Source of the DNA: Paragonimus skrjabini miyazakii
Taxonomy: Eukaryota; Platyhelminthes; Trematoda; Plagiorchiida; Troglotrematidae
Length of the DNA: 64,000 nucleotides
Direction of reading: 5' to 3'
Assembly (NCBI GenBank): GCA_014338405.1
Contig: JTDE01000021.1
Location: 291,260-355,259 of the forward strand
Position numbers and translations under genes: made by a program. Under the pieces are notes generated by a model. It was not told the origin of the DNA. It did not search any database and worked only from the letters and a program-made list of their open reading frames with translations. Below, one piece after another: positions 61,287-64,000 of the stretch; the first letter of the stretch is position 1, and every line of letters starts with the position of its first letter.

Positions 61287-63076
61287 CTGTAAGAGATCGT
61301 CTCTGATCAGTTTAGATCACACCTCATCCAGTCATTCTCAACATAAGGTTCCAGTGTCGTACAACAATCTGGTATCACCAAAGTATTGTCAAGGTTAAAA
61401 TCTGTTTAACTATCAACAGTTTCTGTATGCGAACCAGCAGTGTCGGTTGTTTTAACTTTCAGTGAAGTAGGTAACCAGTATTCCGGAGACTCTAAGGATG
61501 ACTTCAATTTTGTATTTTCAGCTGCAGAATTATACTTAAATTCATCGATAGCATCTTTGCACTATGCACAATCTTGAAGACCAAACTTGAGACTCTATTT
61601 TATAATTATACTCACTAAAATGTATCACAGATGCTGATTATTCTCTTGCAGGACAGTTACAGCTGCGATTCTCCACCTGAAAATATTTCAAAAAATTCCT
61701 TCGATTACTACAAATATAACTATGTATGGTTAGTTTATGATGGATGGGGTACCAAGAAATAGAGATTATGTATGAAGTCAGCAATGGTTTAAGTTGACAT
61801 GTGCCCTAGAATAATTGAGAATAACCAACTTTGGGCAGTGAAGTGCGCAATTGTTTGATCATCGAAAACACTGCTTTTTTACAGTATGCCACATGTTGAT
61901 GACCGCCAACAATGTTCGTTGATTCTGTCACTTGTCAATGCAATGTATGCCGAGTGTTCCCAGAAATCACATGAAAACGGTTCCGATATGCCTATCACTA
62001 TAAAGCAGTGTTCGGGACAATTTTACAGTAGCAGTCAAAATACACTGAATAACGTGTACACAGCGTCAATCTGTCAGTAAACTTAAATCGGCTGTTTACT
62101 TGATGAAACCAATCAAATACAAGACTTTTTGTCATCAGTGAAATTCCTACTCGTTCGCTGTTTTGACCTTGACTTTGGATGCAATGTGTAGTGAAAATAT
62201 TATTAGCGAAGAGATCTAACTTACGTCGACGTCAAGCACTTATGCCATTTGTTCTAATTGACGGTTTGAGTAAAATAAACATTTCAGACAGAAAAATAAA
62301 ATCAGTTATTCGATGGTTAGAAAATACAACCACGTGATATACCACTGCTCTCTGTTTACTCATTGTATAATGATTTCAATATTGAATAAATAATGACGAA
62401 TGTTCAAAAACCAGCAGTTTATTTGAGAAGCAAAATATACCGAGCGAGAAGTTCAAAAGATGCTGAATTTACGTAACACATTTAAGGACATTTGAATAAG
62501 AAATGATAAACTTAATTATCAAAAGTAATCAGTAAGTTACAATATTACAATTGATAGGCTGCGATGAATTAAAGATGTGTACCCTGTTTTCAGTTTATCG
62601 CTGCTAAACAGGATGGGATGTCATGCAGACGTAACATTTCAAGAAGATCTGAGTGAAAATTATTCAACAGAGGCTAATCAGATGTTATGTCAACATGATC
62701 TCAGTTGAGATGCAGAAAACTTGGTAGATTTCTTGACTGTAAGCCACAGACTGTGTTTCTATGGTCAGGCAAAGGCTGATTGACAACGTTGTTCCAAAAA
62801 AATCACATGATGGGTATATCATACAGAAATGTTTTGAATAATGTTTGAACTCACATTATATAAATTTAAGTTAATCGGTTGATACTTTAAGGCCGAGCAC
62901 AAAATTAGAGAGTTAACAAACTTCGCTTGTCTCAACACTCCTTTTTTATTTGTGTATAACCGGGTAACTTGCACTTTGTTCCTCATTAACTATTCAAAAC
63001 ACCGGCCCGTATAATCGGTCTGTGAGTAATTAAATTAATTTACGCATTTCTTAGTTTTTGGAAAGTTTCCATTTAC

Positions 63077-63292
63077 TTGCCAGTAAATAAACGGCTACTC
63101 TGCTTTTGATCCGGTGACCGCCCCTTTAAGAGATGACCTATTATATATATTCGGAGACATCTTCTGAACACAGATTGTTTTATGAAACATTCTAGCACCT
63201 GATCACGTTGAATTGAATCGAATTGCTCAAATGGAGACAGTGGGTCAGAATGTTTGGCTAGGTTTAAAACTGCCTCAAGCGTAATAGACAGG
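63077..63292 (-). CDS. possible internal exon, 72 codons, hypothetical
   Basis: After the acceptor TTCTGACATTTGCTTTCAG the minus strand encodes LSITLEAVLNLAKHSDPLSP, FEQFDSIQRDQVLECFIKQS and VFRRCLRIYIIGHLLKGR and ends at GGCAA|GTAAAT. The exon is helix-rich and hydrophilic and looks like part of a large intracellular protein. The leftover AA joins in phase to the candidate exon starting at 61286. No family was recognised. Confidence 0.38.
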
Positions 63293-64000
63293 CTGAAAGC
63301 AAATGTCAGAACAACAAAGTAGTCAGATGGTGGCAGTAATAAAAGATAACATAACTTAAGAACAAAACTGCTGGTGACACGTGTCTTTAAAACAGTAATA
63401 AAAATCATAAGTTATTTGAGATATTATTTGAATTTATGACACAGAATCAATGAGGAAGCTTGAAATTTGGAAAATTCTGTTGAAACAACTTATATCAGTC
63501 GTGACCTACACGTGTGTGGATTTTTATGTTCGCAGATAAACATGACCCATAATCAATTTAAACGTTCATATCCGCGAAATTTTTTTTAATGATCCTTTTC
63601 CATAAAAGGCATTGAATGCAAACACTGCCACTATTAGAGGCCATCAGTGAATCATGTTTTTGCTACCATAAGAGTTGGAAATCTGGCTAGTACTCAAACT
63701 ATTGCTTGGTCACTTCAATGATTTCTGTGATTGCAATTTGACAAGAAGTCACACCAATTGGGTCATCGGTTGAAGTTATCGGTACATCTACCGTTTCTCT
63801 TCCAGAAGCTACCGGGTTACTTGGGAAATACAGTTGTGGCTGATTGTTCAATTATGATAACTTGCTCGGGCCTGCTGAGTTCAGAGGAATACTGGTAAAC
63901 ATAATTACCTCCTGATAACGTGTGTTTGGTTCGAAACCTGTTTTGATCAAGAACCTTCATTATTGGAGAGTTATAACAATGATGAAACTAAAGTCTAATG

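Noticed and set aside
63920..63945. GGTTCGAAACC as a tRNA B-box
   Set aside because: No A-box, acceptor stem or correct spacing upstream.
1..64000. Spliced-leader RNA gene, CRISPR array, bacterial operons
   Set aside because: No trematode-type spliced-leader sequence was seen, there are no regularly spaced direct repeats, and splice-site-dependent exons rule out a prokaryotic layout.
49195..64000. A TM6-TM7 exon of the GPCR, including an open stretch after TTCTCTTGCAG at about 61652
   Set aside because: That stretch (DSYSCDSPPENISKNSF) is hydrophilic and short and lacks CWxP or NPxxY. No other candidate was found.

Overview
The window reads as nuclear DNA of a parasitic flatworm, most likely a trematode (a cestode is not excluded). 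The reasons are: moderately AT-rich, intron-dominated sequence with few long ORFs; several decayed Penelope-like elements (PLEs); a non-LTR retrotransposon of the kind common in flukes; and a tRNA-derived SINE followed by a hammerhead ribozyme, the arrangement known from the Schistosoma Sm-alpha family. Two runs of exactly 100 N (27805-27904 and 59452-59551) are scaffold joins of unknown true length.

The one gene recognised with confidence is a class A (rhodopsin-like) GPCR on the + strand. Its first coding exon (ATG at 48505, splice donor at 49195) carries TM1-TM5. The exon or exons for TM6-TM7 were not found.

Mobile DNA explains most of the other recognisable coding sequence. PLE remnants lie at 3.1 kb (+, RT), 9.7-10.1 kb (-, GIY-YIG), 26.1-26.5 kb (+, GIY-YIG), 29.2-29.9 kb (-, connector plus GIY-YIG), 35.4-36.9 kb (-, RT plus connector plus GIY-YIG) and 39.4-40.0 kb (+, linker plus GIY-YIG). 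All carry stops or frameshifts. A non-LTR RT 3' half (11.5-12.6 kb, +) is rearranged into two partial copies of the same segment. Short elements are a SINE with an intact hammerhead (6.25-6.37 kb), two tRNA-like repeats head to head (10.2-10.7 kb), a tRNA-like relic near 20.0 kb, a 32-bp-arm foldback at 30.94-31.01 kb with a collapsed relative at 60.48 kb, and a ~51-bp-arm inverted repeat at 15.31-15.55 kb.

Several other segments look like exons, with open frames flanked by plausible splice sites and sometimes phase-compatible with a neighbour: 1.2, 6.7, 8.8-9.1, 15.6-16.2, 27.3, 28.0-28.7, 30.7-31.1, 33.7-34.5, 42.8, 43.6-44.1, 56.7 and 61.2-63.3 kb. None was recognised as a known family. 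Short open frames beside AG and GT are frequent by chance, so these have low confidence. Between these islands the sequence shows nothing interpretable by eye.
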